A stretch of 64,000 bases of DNA from Nicotiana tabacum (Eukaryota; Streptophyta; Magnoliopsida; Solanales; Solanaceae), in contig NC_134082.1 in NCBI RefSeq assembly GCF_000715075.1, forward strand, positions 62,955,466 to 63,019,465, in the 5' to 3' direction. Shown here piece after piece: positions 1-11,926 of this stretch. The translations under genes and the position numbers were made by a program. Numbering within the stretch: the first letter of the stretch is position 1; each line of letters starts with the position of its first letter. Below the pieces are notes generated by a model. The model was given only the letters and a program-made list of their open reading frames with translations, did no database searches and was not told the DNA's origin.

Positions 1-410
1 AGGCCTAAGAGTTGCACTTCCTACCCAGCCCAGATCTGTCAACCCAAAAGCCATCAAACGACGTAGTATAGGGCAAGAGCTACGTCGTTTTGAGGGTGCC
101 CGTCCAGGTAATCTCAAGACAACCAAATGACGTCGTATTGGCATTTTCCATCTGGACCGTTGATCAAATAGATCCAACGGTCTAGTTCAGTTCTTTCATT
201 AAACCAAACGACGTCGCATAATTGTATTCAATCGGGACCGTTCATTGATTTTTGATCTGATGGTTCCAGGCCTTTCCCCATGACCCGACCCACCTGCATC
301 TGAGACCGACCCAATCCCCACTAAATCAAAACGGCACCGTTTAGTTAAATGAATTGATCCATGTCGTAGATCTTACCTGATCCAACGGACGAGATCAAAC
401 CACCCCTCCC

Positions 411-420
411 CTATATAAAC
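411..420 (+). promoter_or_regulatory. TATA-like box in left LTR of A
   Basis: The sequence ctatataaac follows a C-rich tract and is kept in the right LTR at 15764-15773. It is a plausible LTR promoter. A second TATA-like site lies at 1841. Confidence 0.45.
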
Positions 421-877
421 TAAATTCATACCCCAGCCCCCTAACCAAACACCCCCCCTCCCTCTCCTGTTCATCATCGTCTCTGAGACGACTTCCCCCA
501 AAACCCTAGCCACCCTAGTTCCCTTTCACCTGAAACCCGGCGGCAACGACGCCGCCGGTCACCACCTTAACACCCCTGAACCCCCTCGACCTCCCCTTTC
601 CAACCATCACCATAACTCACCTCGAATCAGGCCCCAACTCTTCGAATCTTAAATCGAAGGTGGGCCTGAGGACACAACCGTCTCCGATGACCACCAAGCT
701 AACACCCAGTGACCTTCCAGCCAAATGACCCCTAGGCTTCCCTCACCCCTAGGTCATCATTGGTTCCTTTCGAATCTGCCCAAAAATGTTCGAACCCCAA
801 ATCCGAAGAAAAAAACAAAACCCTAAAATTCCAAACCATGGAATCTGTCCAAATTAAATGAAAGATTAGGGTCTAAT

Positions 878-925
878 AGACTTTAATCGAGGTATTCTCA
901 AATGAGAATACTTCGACTAAAGTCT
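878..925. repeat. 48-base imperfect palindrome in LTR A
   Basis: The arms run from agactttaatcga to tcgactaaagtct around a gtattctca/tgagaatac core with two central bases. Only a few arm positions mismatch. It is fully kept in the right LTR at 16334-16381. It could be an RNA hairpin or a dyad for a DNA-binding protein. Confidence 0.7.
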
Positions 926-1840
926 GTTCGACCTCAAAGTGTCCGAATCTTAGTTCGAGCCTATGTCCGTATGAATTCTGAAGTTTCAAGTTATTTTATT
1001 TTTATTTTTATTCTGTATTTATGATTTTGTTTATCTGGGTATTTGTTTAGTTTAGTTTTATTGTTTCCCCTGCTATTTCAGTTCATCATATCATCTCAAT
1101 AGACCTTTTATTTGGTCCAAATCTATCATTTGTTTATGATTGCTGTAATTATTATGTGTGTGATCGATTAATAAGTTGCGTCGATTAGTTAGTTTCCATT
1201 TAATGCTTAATTCTGTCAATAACACTAAAATTACCCGAATTGCCTATTTCTTTGTTTGCTGATTTGATCAATGTCAGTTGTAATACGTAATCGTTTAATT
1301 GAGCGTCATTGATTAGGTCGTTCGTATAATTTGAATCAATTGGCATTCTGTTGTTTATAATTTTCAAATTGTTAGTCATCCAGTTAATTCAGATGCTGTT
1401 TTGAGTATGAGCATTGTTCTGAATCACTGGAACCTTTGTATTTGATGTAGTTTCTGCCATAAATACTAGCTGAATTGGTTATAGCTGTTAATCAAGTCAG
1501 TTTTGGTTAATTGATTAGTTAAACAGATTTTGATACAATAGTTGTATTGGGCTAGGACAGTAAATCACAGTGGTTTTCAGGGGTGATTTGGGATTGAAAC
1601 AGTTAGGTTTATATTTTAGTATTAGTACTTTGTTAGTGGAGTTTTAATTAGTACCCTAATGGGGAACCAAAGGGAGTGGAGGGGCTGAAATTAAGGAAAA
1701 GTTTTCCTTAATGGCTGAAAATAAGGGAAAAAGCTTTCTTAGTGGAACTAAAAGTGAAAAATCAGAGAAGTGGGAAATTTCTGATTTTAAAAGGGGAAAA
1801 GGGGTCCGGGCAGTAGGCTAGAGGAGGGGGGAACAATTTG

Positions 1841-1850
1841 TATAAAAGGG
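1841..1850 (+). promoter_or_regulatory. Second TATA-like box in left LTR of A
   Basis: The sequence tataaaaggg after a G-rich tract is kept at 17299-17308 in the right LTR. It is a typical strong TATA match and may be the real start of LTR transcription. Confidence 0.5.
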
Positions 1851-4094
1851 GGTGTTAGGAATAGATTCTGGGACAGAGATTGGAGAGAAAGAAAAAGGAC
1901 TGGATTTTGAAGAAAGAACTGATTTTGAAGAACAAAAAAAAAAGAAAAATAGAAAAAGAAAGAGAGAAAAATCAGAAAAGTAAAAAACAGAACTTTACAT
2001 TAGAAGTTAGGGTGTTAAGGTTTTTTTTCGAGATTAAGAGGTTCAGGTTGCCTTTTCTCGAGTTCAAAAAATCAGAAATACTGTTTCCTTATGGCTGTCC
2101 GGGTTGTTTGGTGATATTGATTGGTTCGAATCTGGAATTTCCTGAGGTTCCTGTTACTGTTCTGTCTGGTTTTCATGGATTTTTTTTGGGCTGTTCAATC
2201 TGCTGAACTGCTGTGTGTGTGCTGCTGTTAATTTCGTTGACCTTCCTATTTTTGTGCTGTTGGGTTTTGCTGCTGCTACTGCTGAATATTACCTCTTTTA
2301 CCCTCATTTCCAGGTATATATTTAGAATCATGTTATTGCAAAGCTTCAATATTGCAGAGAAATGAAATCTGGAATTTCAAATATGTCCGCTATCCATTTA
2401 AATTCATTAGTTAAGTTTCAGTTTTTTTAGTTAGCTAATATAGCTTGTGCTTGACATGGAAACTATTAGTCAATCGTCCTCTTTTGAAATTAGTATAAGC
2501 TTTGCAATAATTCTATTTATTTCTAAATCTCATTAATTATAGTTATCTTCGAATTGTCGAGACGGGGGACTTGGTAGAAAGTTGACTATTAATTAAACTT
2601 TGTATTTAGACCATGTTAACCAAGCGCTTGGTAACACGGAAATATCAGGGAACCACATCAGTAAATTTCGTCAAGCCTGATTTTGTTTAATTCTAGTTGA
2701 ATTAAGTATTCTTGTTTATATGAAATATGGTATGATGACAGCCACGGGGACAACCATAAGTGAGAGGTGAATTAATGCAATCCATTACGATTAAAATATT
2801 AGAATATTCCGAAAGGTTCAGATGTGTATTTGCGGTATATGTAGTGTCAATTTATTAAATCAATTTGTAAATTAGTTTTCTTTCTTAACAATAAATGACC
2901 CATTTATTTTAGGAATGCGATTAGCTCATTTTCTTATAAAAATAGTATATAAAAATAATGTCAATGTTATTACAAAGTATAGATTTAGTATTTGTAAATA
3001 GCTTGCATAAGCCGAGATAAAAATTGGATTGATTTTATCTATTCCAAATTCAATCATCGTAAGCAAATTAACAGAATAATTAGAACTTTGGACTAAAAAC
3101 AAGTTGCGTAGAAGAAGATTGGATTTATGAATACCGATTGCGGTATTTTAAGTAAAAGATATACAAAGTAGAGTTCGCTCCGAGTAGAATAATGGGAATT
3201 CTATGAAAACAACTAGTTTGCTTATCAATTAACTTCTTCCTAGCTTTGCAAGTAAATCACTTGGCAAATTTTAAGACACATACACTTAGTCCTAAGCATA
3301 AGAAGATAATAAATAACTTGTGCACTTGATTATCAAGCTCTAGGGCACATAAACAAATTACGGATGTTGTGTTCACGATAAAATTGTAATTTTAGTTGCA
3401 CATTATTTTTATCTCATTAACTCTTCTAGTTTGTATAGTTTTGAGGCGTATAATTCACACATTTAAATCATATAACTTGTGGTCAACACCTAATAAATTT
3501 TAATTTTCTGGAAATCTCGAGGCACTCAATTCAATAATTTCCCATGGCTTTCATATTTAATATAGACGGACATAATAAATATTTGTAGAAAAATTTATAT
3601 TGCCATTAAGAATATTATTGTGTAGTTGTGGACACGTTCGCGTGACATGATTACATTTCTAAAGACAATTCGGAGTATGTGTTCGCGCAACTTCGAGCAA
3701 ACCTTCTTAATAAAAAGGGGTTTTTCGGAGGTTATTAAATTAATTTATTTTATATAGCCCGAGATGCGCAGCTCAATATTTAATCATGCAAGAATGACGA
3801 ATGTTCGTAGTTTTGTTTTAAGCACGCACAACTTCGGCCAAAATTTATTTTATTTTTTTTAAAAATAAATAAATATATAATATAAAATATGTTATTAAAC
3901 TCATTGTGTATACGTACGCGTGACATAATTCTTTATATATAAAAAAACGAATATACGTACGCGTGATTCGTTTCAAGACAGTTCTATAATTATAAACAGT
4001 CTAACTAAAAGCGGTAATAAAGTAAAAATTATGCAATAAGATCAAAAAATATATTTAGTAAATCAAGATAATTAGGCCAAGTATAGATTGTTAA

Positions 4095-4267
4095 GCGACC
4101 GCGCTAGAACCATGGAATTCGGGAATGCATAACACCTTCTCCCGGATTAATAGAATTCCTTACTCGGATTTCCGGTTCGTAGAACGTTAAACGGAGTCAT
4201 ATCTTCCTCAATTCGGGATTAAAACCGGTGACTTGGGACGCCGTAAAATTCCCAAGTGGCAACTCTG
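4095..4267 (+). other. LTR 3'-end structured module, left LTR of A
   Basis: Three hairpins in a row are shared with the LTRs of B and C. The first (CCGTG/CACGG in the other copies) is damaged here to CCGCG/CATGG. The second is ATTCGGGA/TCCCGGAT around the conserved loop taacaccttc. The third is ACTTGGGA/TCCCAAGT at 4231-4257. The sequence tggcaactctg follows at 4257-4267 and echoes the primer binding site 100 bases downstream with one change. Confidence 0.7.
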
Positions 4268-4369
4268 AAATTAATAAAGAATCCCGTTTCGGTTGTTCTT
4301 TAATTGGAAAAAACTCTCTTTACATATGCCCTCCTCCGGGATGTTGTGTAAAAAGAGGTGTGACAGCTC

Positions 4370-4387
4370 TGGCGACTCCACTGGGGA
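4370..4387 (+). other. Primer binding site of element A
   Basis: The sequence tggcgactccactgggga starts four bases after the LTR end (4365). It is the expected site for a tRNA 3' end to prime minus-strand DNA. Ogre-type elements are reported to use tRNA-Arg; I cannot confirm the tRNA here. Confidence 0.8.
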
Positions 4388-5115
4388 GTAGAGCCAGAAT
4401 CTCTGGTTCAGGGTTCAAGAATTCAAGCTTATAATAACTGTTATAATTGGCCTTATTTATTATTTGATTTATACATGTTTATGCTTAATGTGCTAAATGT
4501 TGCTTTTTACCGCTTTAATATTATCTGAATTGTGTATATAAAACTGCTACGAAACCCTTCTTCTTTCTGGGTCTTCTGAATTTATGGTGCACACGTGCGC
4601 GTGGCCCACCTTTCTGTTAGAATTCATACCAAATAGAACGAAGTTGGGACAAGTAACTAGGTCGGGTAGACTTTCGTGCTCCCGGACGTTGCCCCCGTTT
4701 CGGCTCAAGCTGTCCGTTTGGGTAAGCCAGGTCTAAAACAATATGCCTCAGGTTTTTCACTTAGAATAACTCAGCCTCATACCGGATCCCTAGTAGGAAC
4801 GTTTGTTTGCATCATGTGCATTTGTCCTTGGAGACTCAACACAAGGGTCGGGTCTGTCTAGAACAGGTGCACCCGAAATGAAAAGACATCCTAATGCATC
4901 TTACTTGCTACTTGTGCATTCATTTGCCTCGGATTTGCATGTTGACCAGCTTATCGGGAAAGGATAGAAAATCATTGTGGGAACCGAGAAAGAAAATGGG
5001 CTGTTTTAGAAAATTCCCAAAATAGTTTAAAATTTTGAAAAAAGGTAAGTGTCGTTTTTTTATTTATTTGTTAAAATAAAAAAAATAAAAAAAATCATTA
5101 AAAGTTTTTTTATGA
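4388..5115 (+). other. Untranslated leader of element A
   Basis: No credible gene. The part from about 4676 to 4880 is clearly similar to 22260-22450 in element B (shared pieces include gtaagccaggtct and ggatccctagtaggaacg), although the surrounding leaders differ. Conserved leader just after the PBS is where packaging signals sit in LTR elements, so this is a candidate. Confidence 0.6.
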
Positions 5116-7242
5116 ATGTCAGTTTTCAAAATGAGTCTTGATTTTGTTAAAATTAATCGCAGATACAAAATGAGCACCAACCAAAACCCATCATTCGCAA
5201 ATGTAGATGAGTTTCTATTTGAGCTTCAGATATGGTGGCGTGAGTTAGGAGGAGACGGTCAGAAATGGGTCATTAAGTATTTGGGAACTCTTATAGATAT
5301 TATGAAAGTTAAACCACGCGATGATTTGATTACGGCGTTAGTAACTTTTTGGGACCCTGTTCACAATGTCTTTCGCTTCTCTGATTTCGAGCTTACTCCC
5401 ACATTAGAAGAGATAGTTGGATATGTCGGTTTTGACGGAGATTTGAGAAACCAAAATCTTATATTCCCAAAGGCTCCCTCAGTGCATCGATTCTTTGGTC
5501 TTCTGAACATCAGTAATCAAATCAAAAAAAGCAACGTTGTCAAAGGGTGTTGTTCTTTCAACTTCCTGTATTCAAGGTTCGGAAAGCCGGATGGATTTGA
5601 AATTCATGAAAAGGGCCTTACTAACAAGCAGAACAAGGACACCTGGCAGATTCACCGTCGCTTCTCTTTCATGGTGGCTTTTCTGGGAATCATGGTCTTC
5701 CCAAACAAAGAGCGGACAATTGATATTCGCATAGCGAGAGTCGTACATGTCCTCACTACCAAGGAAAGTCACACCCTTGCCCCGATCATTCTCTCAGAAA
5801 TTTATCGGGCATTGACTTTATGTAAATCAGGGGCAAAAGTCTTCGAAGGGTGCAAAATTTTGTTGCAAATGTGGTTGATCGAACATCTCCGACATCACCC
5901 CAAGTTCATGCAGTATGGTCCAAGCAATGACAATTTCATCGAGAGTTATGAAGAAAGAATAAAAGATTATAAATCTCCAGAAGGGGTGGAAGCCTGGATA
6001 TCTCATTTAAGATCTTTAATGGCAAGTCAAATTGAGTGGACTTTGGGATGGCTCCCGGTAAGAGAAGTGATACACATGTCAACCTTGAATAGTTATTTGT
6101 TGTTGTTGGGTTTGAGAAGCATCCAGCCATATGCGCCACAGAGAGTTCTAAGACAATTAGGGAGATACCAAGTGGTGCCTGATGATGAGCATTTGAGTAT
6201 GCAAGTGATCGAGCTACACCCCGAAGCCACTCTCCCCGAGGCTTTGATTCAGCAGATGTGGAATGGGTGACGATACTTGAAAGATGACACTCAAGTTCCA
6301 GATCCTGCGAAAGGCGAGATAAATCCAGGATATGCTAGGTGGTTTGATAAAAGATCCCGCATGGATGATGCACCAGAACCTGATCTTAGAAGGCCTATAA
6401 AAAGACCACATGTTCAAACCTTTGATAATAAAATCCAAGAACGATTGGCTTGGGGAGAAAAGGAAAAGGGATACAAAGCAACTATTCATGCCTTAAAAGA
6501 AAGTCTGAGGAACCTCAATTTGGAGAAAGACTTACAAGCACAAGAAGCAGAAGGTGAAAAGAAGAGTCTGATCAGCGAGAATAAAAATCTCCGCGCTCAA
6601 TTTCAACAGATGAAGAAAGCCTCTGAAGCGCCAGTAAGAAGCTGGAAAGATTAGAAAATCATTGCCAATCTGATGGAAAAAATGCAAGATTATGACTCCA
6701 TCTTGACAAAGACTGAAAAGGCGTTAGACAAAGCTAAGGAAGAAATCATACAATTAAATGAGGAAGCCAAATCTAATAAGGAACGCCAAGTAATAAGATT
6801 CGAAGAAGACATGGCTCAATTCAAGAAAGAGAAGGACCGTTGGATACATTCAGAAGCTCAACTCCATGCACAATTGGAAGAAATGAGAAGGTACAATAGA
6901 AAACATCAGCACGCAGATATTGATAGGGAAAGAGCACAGGCAAGACTCGATCAGGCCAGACTTCGAGCTCAATTGGAGTCAGCTTTAGATCGCGAAGATC
7001 GCATAAGAGATATAGCCACCACTCGCCAATAGCAATTGCAAAACCAAGACCAAAATCTCCAAGATTTCAGAGCACAAATCCATGATTTGGCTGTTTACAC
7101 CTCTCAAAGTTATGTAAACTGCCAAGGGATGGATTATGAAAGGTTTCTAGAGCATGCACCTACTTTTTCCCGTCATCTTGCAATGGAGTTAGAAAGAATG
7201 TACCGTACACTAGGAGGTCAATTGGGTCAAGCCCCACAATGA
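5116..7242 (+). pseudogene. Element A ORF1, plant-mobile-domain-like protein with coiled coil, three stop codons
   Basis: One reading frame runs through this region and is interrupted by a TGA at 6268 and TAGs at 6652 and 7030. Each is one transition away from Trp, Gln or Arg codons, as expected after cytosine methylation and deamination. The first 384 codons hold a domain with FRFSDFELTPTLEEIVGYVG, typical of plant-mobile-domain-like (aminotransferase-like) proteins. An internal Met at 5179 is an alternative start. The rest is Lys/Glu/Gln-rich and would form a long coiled coil, ending in a region rich in Arg and Asp. An extra ORF upstream of gag is a known Ogre/Tat feature; its function is not known. 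It lies between the leader and gag, with structured motif copy 1 downstream. Element B has no equivalent. Confidence 0.8.
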
Positions 7243-7445
7243 GCAGATGTTCCAATGATTGAAAGCAAAAGATTATGAAGTAGAGCGTAGTCATAGTTGT
7301 TGGAATTTTTATAATCATGTTTTAGTCCGTGTCAAGTCTTTTAAACCATTTTCTTAAAGTTTTGTCCAAATGTAATGTCATTTATGTCTTTGTACTATTT
7401 CGTGTGTTAAAAAATAAATGAGAGTATTAATAATTGTTTTCGCCA

Positions 7446-7509
7446 GAACTACGCACGGTCTGATTCATGCAAGGACATGATACGTAGGCAATCTCTATAA
7501 GATTCGACC
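7446..7509 (+). other. Covarying pseudoknot motif, copy A1
   Basis: It lies between ORF1 and gag. P1: CTACG (7449) pairs with CGTAG. X/Y: GGTC pairs with GACC at the 3' end. P2: TCATG/CATGA. P3: AATCT/AGATT. The single-stranded tgat between X and P2 is shared by all seven copies. Closest relative: copy B2, at the same position in element B. Confidence 0.75.
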
Positions 7510-7801
7510 ACAGCCAAAAGAAAAGAATAAAATGAAAAGGAAGGGAAATAAAGATAAGAGTGAGTGACAATAAAAAAGAAAGATCAAGAAAAGCTGGGAT
7601 GACACAAGCAACCGAGCAAATACATGATAGAAAATGGTTAATTGCCTAGGAACATTGCATCTCAACGTGTAATTGTATATGTGTTAAACTCTCAAAACTA
7701 ACAAGTTTGCTCATTTCCAGAATTCAAGCAGTTAGTTTATCTAGAGTATACTGGCACATTATCATTATCAAACCAGATCAAAAGGACCAATACCCGAAAT
7801 C

Positions 7802-9133
7802 ATGTCTATCCCGGATGTCGACACATGTATTGAGATAGAGGAGCTGGACGTCAGTAAAATGAAAGAAGAGATGCTTAAACTTAAGCAACAGATGGCCGAG
7901 ATGTATCGGGCTTGGTCTACAGGACAATCACCCCCAGCTTACCCGGCTAACCCTTCTTCCACCCCACCACCAGCTCAAACTCAGGATCATCCTACCACTG
8001 ATCTATCCCCGAGTTTCCCCATTTACCAGCACTACCGAGGCACCACTTCTCATGCACCACAATCTCCACCCCTAAACCAGTTCCATACCCTCCTCCACCA
8101 GTAACTACCGTCTTTGTAGCACCTCCCCCAGCTACACTCCACAAGTCTCCTAGTGAGCCTATGTTCCAGGCCCAGGACAATCAATACTACCCCTCGGAGC
8201 CCACTTTCAAAGCTTCAGAAATCCATTCATTTACTCCCCGTTTTGACCTCCCAACAGAAATTGACAAGCTAGTCAAAAATACTGAATAGGAAGAGATGTT
8301 CAGGAAAGTCAAAAGCTTAGAACAATCGTTCCAAGACATGCGGGGGTTAGGAGGGCAGGTCAGTGTGGCCTACAAGGACCTATGTCTGTTCCCAAATGTG
8401 CAATTACCAGCTAGTTTCAAGATGCCCAAGTTCGACCTATACAACGGGCACGGCAACCCAGTGTCCCACTTAAGGGGTTTTTGCAGCAAGATGAGGGGAA
8501 CCGGAGGAAAAGACGAATTATTAATGGTTTACTTCAGTCAGAGTTTGAGCGGATCAACATTGGAATGGTACACCCGCCAAGACCATGGGAGATGGTACAC
8601 ATAGGATGACCTGACACAGGCATTTGCTTGTCACTTCCAATACAATCTGGAGATCGTTCCAGATCGACTATCCTTGACTAATTTTGAGAAAAAGCACAGT
8701 GAAAGTTTTAGAGAATATGGATTCCGATGGAGGGAACAGGCAGCAAGGGTGGATCCCCCAATGAAGGAAAGTGAGATGGTAGATTACTTCCTACAAGCCT
8801 TGGAACCTACTTACTATGGCCATTTGGTTTCAGCGATAGGAAAATCATTCAACGAAGTAGTGAAGATGGGAGGTATGGTGGAAGAAGGCCTCAAGTCGAA
8901 TAAAATCATGAGCTATTCGGCTATCAAAGCAACTACTCAAGCTATTCAAGGCGGCGTAGGAGGGATTGGAAAGAAGAAAAGAGAGGAAGCGGCAATGGTT
9001 GATTCAGGAACTTGGTCCGAATCCAAAGGTTCACCTCATTACTACAATCAACCTCGATCCCACCAACCAACTTATCACCACAATTCACCCCAACACTACT
9101 ATCACCCGTCAGAACCTCATTTTTCCGTCCACC
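7802..9133 (+). pseudogene. Element A gag, frameshifted and truncated
   Basis: Retrotransposon capsid protein. It starts in one frame (7802-8104, Pro-rich after a short coiled coil containing KLKQQMAEMYRAWSTGQ) and continues in another frame after a shift near 8100. In the second frame there are TAG stops at 8287 and 8602. The Gag core includes VKSLEQSFQDMRGL, YKDLCLFPNVQLP and SFREYGFRWREQAARV, closely matching the gag of element B. The C-terminal part is lost: at about 9134 the sequence jumps into the end of reverse transcriptase, removing the nucleocapsid region, the protease and most of RT. The start is chosen by its match to the B protein. Confidence 0.82.
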
Positions 9134-11652
9134 ATGCGCAAGTGCGCATTTGGTGTTCCATCCGGAAAGTTGTTGGGATTTATAGTCAGCCGACGAGGCA
9201 TCGAGTTGGACCCATCAAAGATCAAGGCCATCCAAGAATTGCCACCCCCAAGAAACAAGACTGAAGTAATGAGTCTGTTAGGGAGGTTGAACTACATCAG
9301 CAGGTTTATTGCTCAGCTCACGACAACTTGTGAGCCTATTTTTAAATTGCTGAAGAAGGATATTGCGGTCAAATGGACTAATGAGTATCAAGAAGCGTTT
9401 GATAAGATAAAAGGATACTTGTCAAACCCACCCGTGCTGGTCCCGCCAGAACCAGGAAGACCTTTGATTCTCTACTTAACAGTCTTGGAAAATTCATTTG
9501 GTTGTGTGCTGGGGCAACATGACATCACCGGCAAAAAGGAACAGGCCATCTATTATCTTAGCAAGAAGTTCACAGCTTATGAGGTTAAGTACACTCATCT
9601 GGAAAGGACATGTTGCGCCCTAACTTGGGTAGCTCAGAAATTGAAACACTATTTATCATCCTACACTACTTACCTCATTTCGCGTCTGGATCCGTTGAAA
9701 TATATTTTTCAAAAGCCTATGCCGACAGGGAGACTTGCAAAGTGGCAGATATTGCTCACAGAATTTGACATCATCTATGAGACTCGGACTGCAATGAAAG
9801 CCCAAGCATTGGCCGATCATTTAGCCGAAAACTCGGTCGACGAAGATTACGAGCCATTGAGAACTTATTTTCCCGATGAAGAAGTGATGCATATCGGTGA
9901 GATGGAGCAAATTGAAAAACCTGGCTGGAAACTTTTCTTTGATGGGGCTGCTAACATGAAAGGAGTCGGGATAGGAGCTGTAATTATTTCTGAGACCGGG
10001 CATCACTATCCTGTTACGGCTCAACTTCGATTTTATTGCACCAATAATATGGCTGAGTATGAAGCTTGTATTTTGGGGTTAAGGCTAGCTGCAGACATGG
10101 ATATCCAGGAAATCTTGGTCTTGGGAGACTCGGATCTTCTGGTACATCAAATTCAAGGAGAATGGGAAACACGAGACTTGAAGCTCATACCATACCGACA
10201 ATGTTTACAAGATCTTTGTCAACGGTTTCGATCAGTGGAGTTCAGGCATATTCCAAGGATCCATAATGAGGTCGTCGATGCATTGGCTACCCTGGCATCA
10301 ATGTTGCACCATCCGGACAAAGCTTATATGGATCCACTGCATACTCAAGTCCACGATCAGCACGCTTACTGCAACATGATTGAAGAAGAATTTGATGGTG
10401 AACCATGGTTCCACGACATCAAGGAGTATATCAGAATGGGGATATATCCAGCACAAGCCACAAGGGATCAAAAGAGAACCATTAGACGGTTGGCAAATGG
10501 ATTCTTCTTAAGTGGAGGAGTTTTGTATAAAAGAACACCAGACCTTGGATTATTAAGATGCATAGATGCTAGACAAGCTACGGCTGTCATGTCTAAAGTA
10601 CATTCGGGAGTTTGCGGACCCCACATGAGCGGATATGTGTTGGAAAAGAAAATTCTCCGAGCTGGTTACTATTGGCTTACCATGGAGCGAGATTGTATCA
10701 GTTTTGTGCGCAAATGTCATCAATGCCAGATACACGGAGATTTGATTCATTCTCCACCATCCGAATTGCACACAATGTCGGCACCATGGCCCTTCGTCGC
10801 TTGGGGCATGGATATTATTGTACCAATTGAACCGGCAGCATCCAAGGGCACAGGTTCATTCTGGTACCCATTGATTACTTTACCAAGTGGGTTGAGGCCA
10901 AAACATTCAAATCGGTGACCAAGAAAGCCGTGGTCGATTTCGTTCACTCAAATATCATCTGTCGATTCGGAATCCCAAAGGTGATCATCACAGATAACGG
11001 TGCTAATCTTAACAGTAACTTAATGGAAGAGGTATGTCAACAGTTTAAGATTATACATCGCAATTCTACCCCATATCGGCCCAAGGCGAATGGAGCAGTC
11101 GAGGCAGCCAACAAAAACATAAAGAAGATACTTCGGAAAATGGTAGAAGGTTCAAGACAATGGCACAAAAAATTACCATTTGCGTTGTTGGGATATCGCA
11201 CTACTGTTCGCACTTCAGTAGGAGCAACTCCTTATTTGTTGGTATATGGCACTGAGGCGGTAATTCTTGCAGAAGTTGAAATTCCTTCCCTTCGGATCGT
11301 CGCCGAAGCTAAGATTGATGATGATGAATGGGTCAAAACCCGTTTGGAGCAGTTGAACTTGATTGATGAAAAACGATTGGCAGCAGTATGTCATGGCCAA
11401 TTGTATCAAAGAAGAATAGCAAGAGCATACAATAAAAAGGTGCGTCCCCGAAAGTTTGAAGTGGGTCAGCAAGTGCTGAAACGTATTCTTCCACATCAGG
11501 TTGAAGCAAAGGGCAAGTTTGCCCCGAATTGGCAAGGACCGTTCATTGTGACCAGAGTATTGTCCAATGGTGCATTATGTTTAACAGATATTGAAGGAAA
11601 ATGCATAGACATGGCTATCAATTCTGATGCAGTAAAGAGATATTACGCTTGA
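9134..11652 (+). pseudogene. Element A pol remnant: RT end, RNase H, second RNase H, integrase
   Basis: Coding from the RT C-terminus (FGVPSGKLLGFIVSRRGIEL) through a Ty3-type RNase H, then a second RNase H (WKLFFDGAANMKGVGIGAVI, with NNMAEYEA and GDSDLL), then integrase. Integrase has the HHCC zinc region near 10600-10740 (C-H-Q-C), the first catalytic Asp in WGMDII, the second in ITDNGANL and the Glu in GAVEAANK. A one-base frame change near 10855 splits the core, so the last 245 codons (10915-11652) are in another frame. The polymerase active site (YxDD) is missing through the deletion. RNase H, a second archaeal-type RNase H and integrase in this order is the Tat layout. It could cut or join DNA only if supplied intact by other copies. 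Confidence 0.9.
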
Positions 11653-11869
11653 TTTTTCTCTGGTATAATTATTGAATATTTGTATTTGGCATTATTTCGA
11701 AGATTGGAATGACGAAGGTAATTTATTCTGCTATCTAAACACTGTACCCTTTGTTCCCCCTTTGAGCCACATTTGTTTCTTTCATACCCCTCTTTTGGAA
11801 TCAATAACAAAAGAAAAGAAAAAAAAAGGAGAAAAAGGAAAAAATATATAAACAAGGAAATTAAGTGAT

Positions 11870-11926
11870 GAACTACGTTTAGCCTGATTTCTCAAAGAGG
11901 ATACGTAGGTGCCTCATGGCTCGGTC
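11870..11926 (+). other. Covarying pseudoknot motif, copy A2
   Basis: It lies 218 bases after the pol stop. P1: CTACG/CGTAG. X/Y: GCC with GGT using one G-U pair. P2: TTCTC/GAGGA with one G-U pair. P3: GCC/GGC. It matches copy B3, at the same place in B. Confidence 0.7.

Larger units (their letters stand above)
1..4365 (+). repeat. Left LTR of element A (5' part missing)
   Basis: It matches 15354-17977 plus 36006-37846 almost base for base. It ends in gtgtgaca just before the primer binding site. The main length difference from the right copy is a segment of about 108 bases (16075-16182 in the right LTR) that is absent here near 727. Open reading frames inside the LTR, such as the Lys/Glu-rich one at 1880-2206, look like chance frames in untranslated leader. 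Confidence 0.93.

Noticed and set aside
7446..7509. Hammerhead-type ribozyme, because of CUGAU next to a hairpin
   Set aside because: The required CUGANGA and GAAA core is not present in any of the seven copies.
9134..11652. Endogenous pararetrovirus
   Set aside because: It has integrase, LTRs, PBS and a PPT, and lacks movement protein; this is a Ty3/gypsy retrotransposon.
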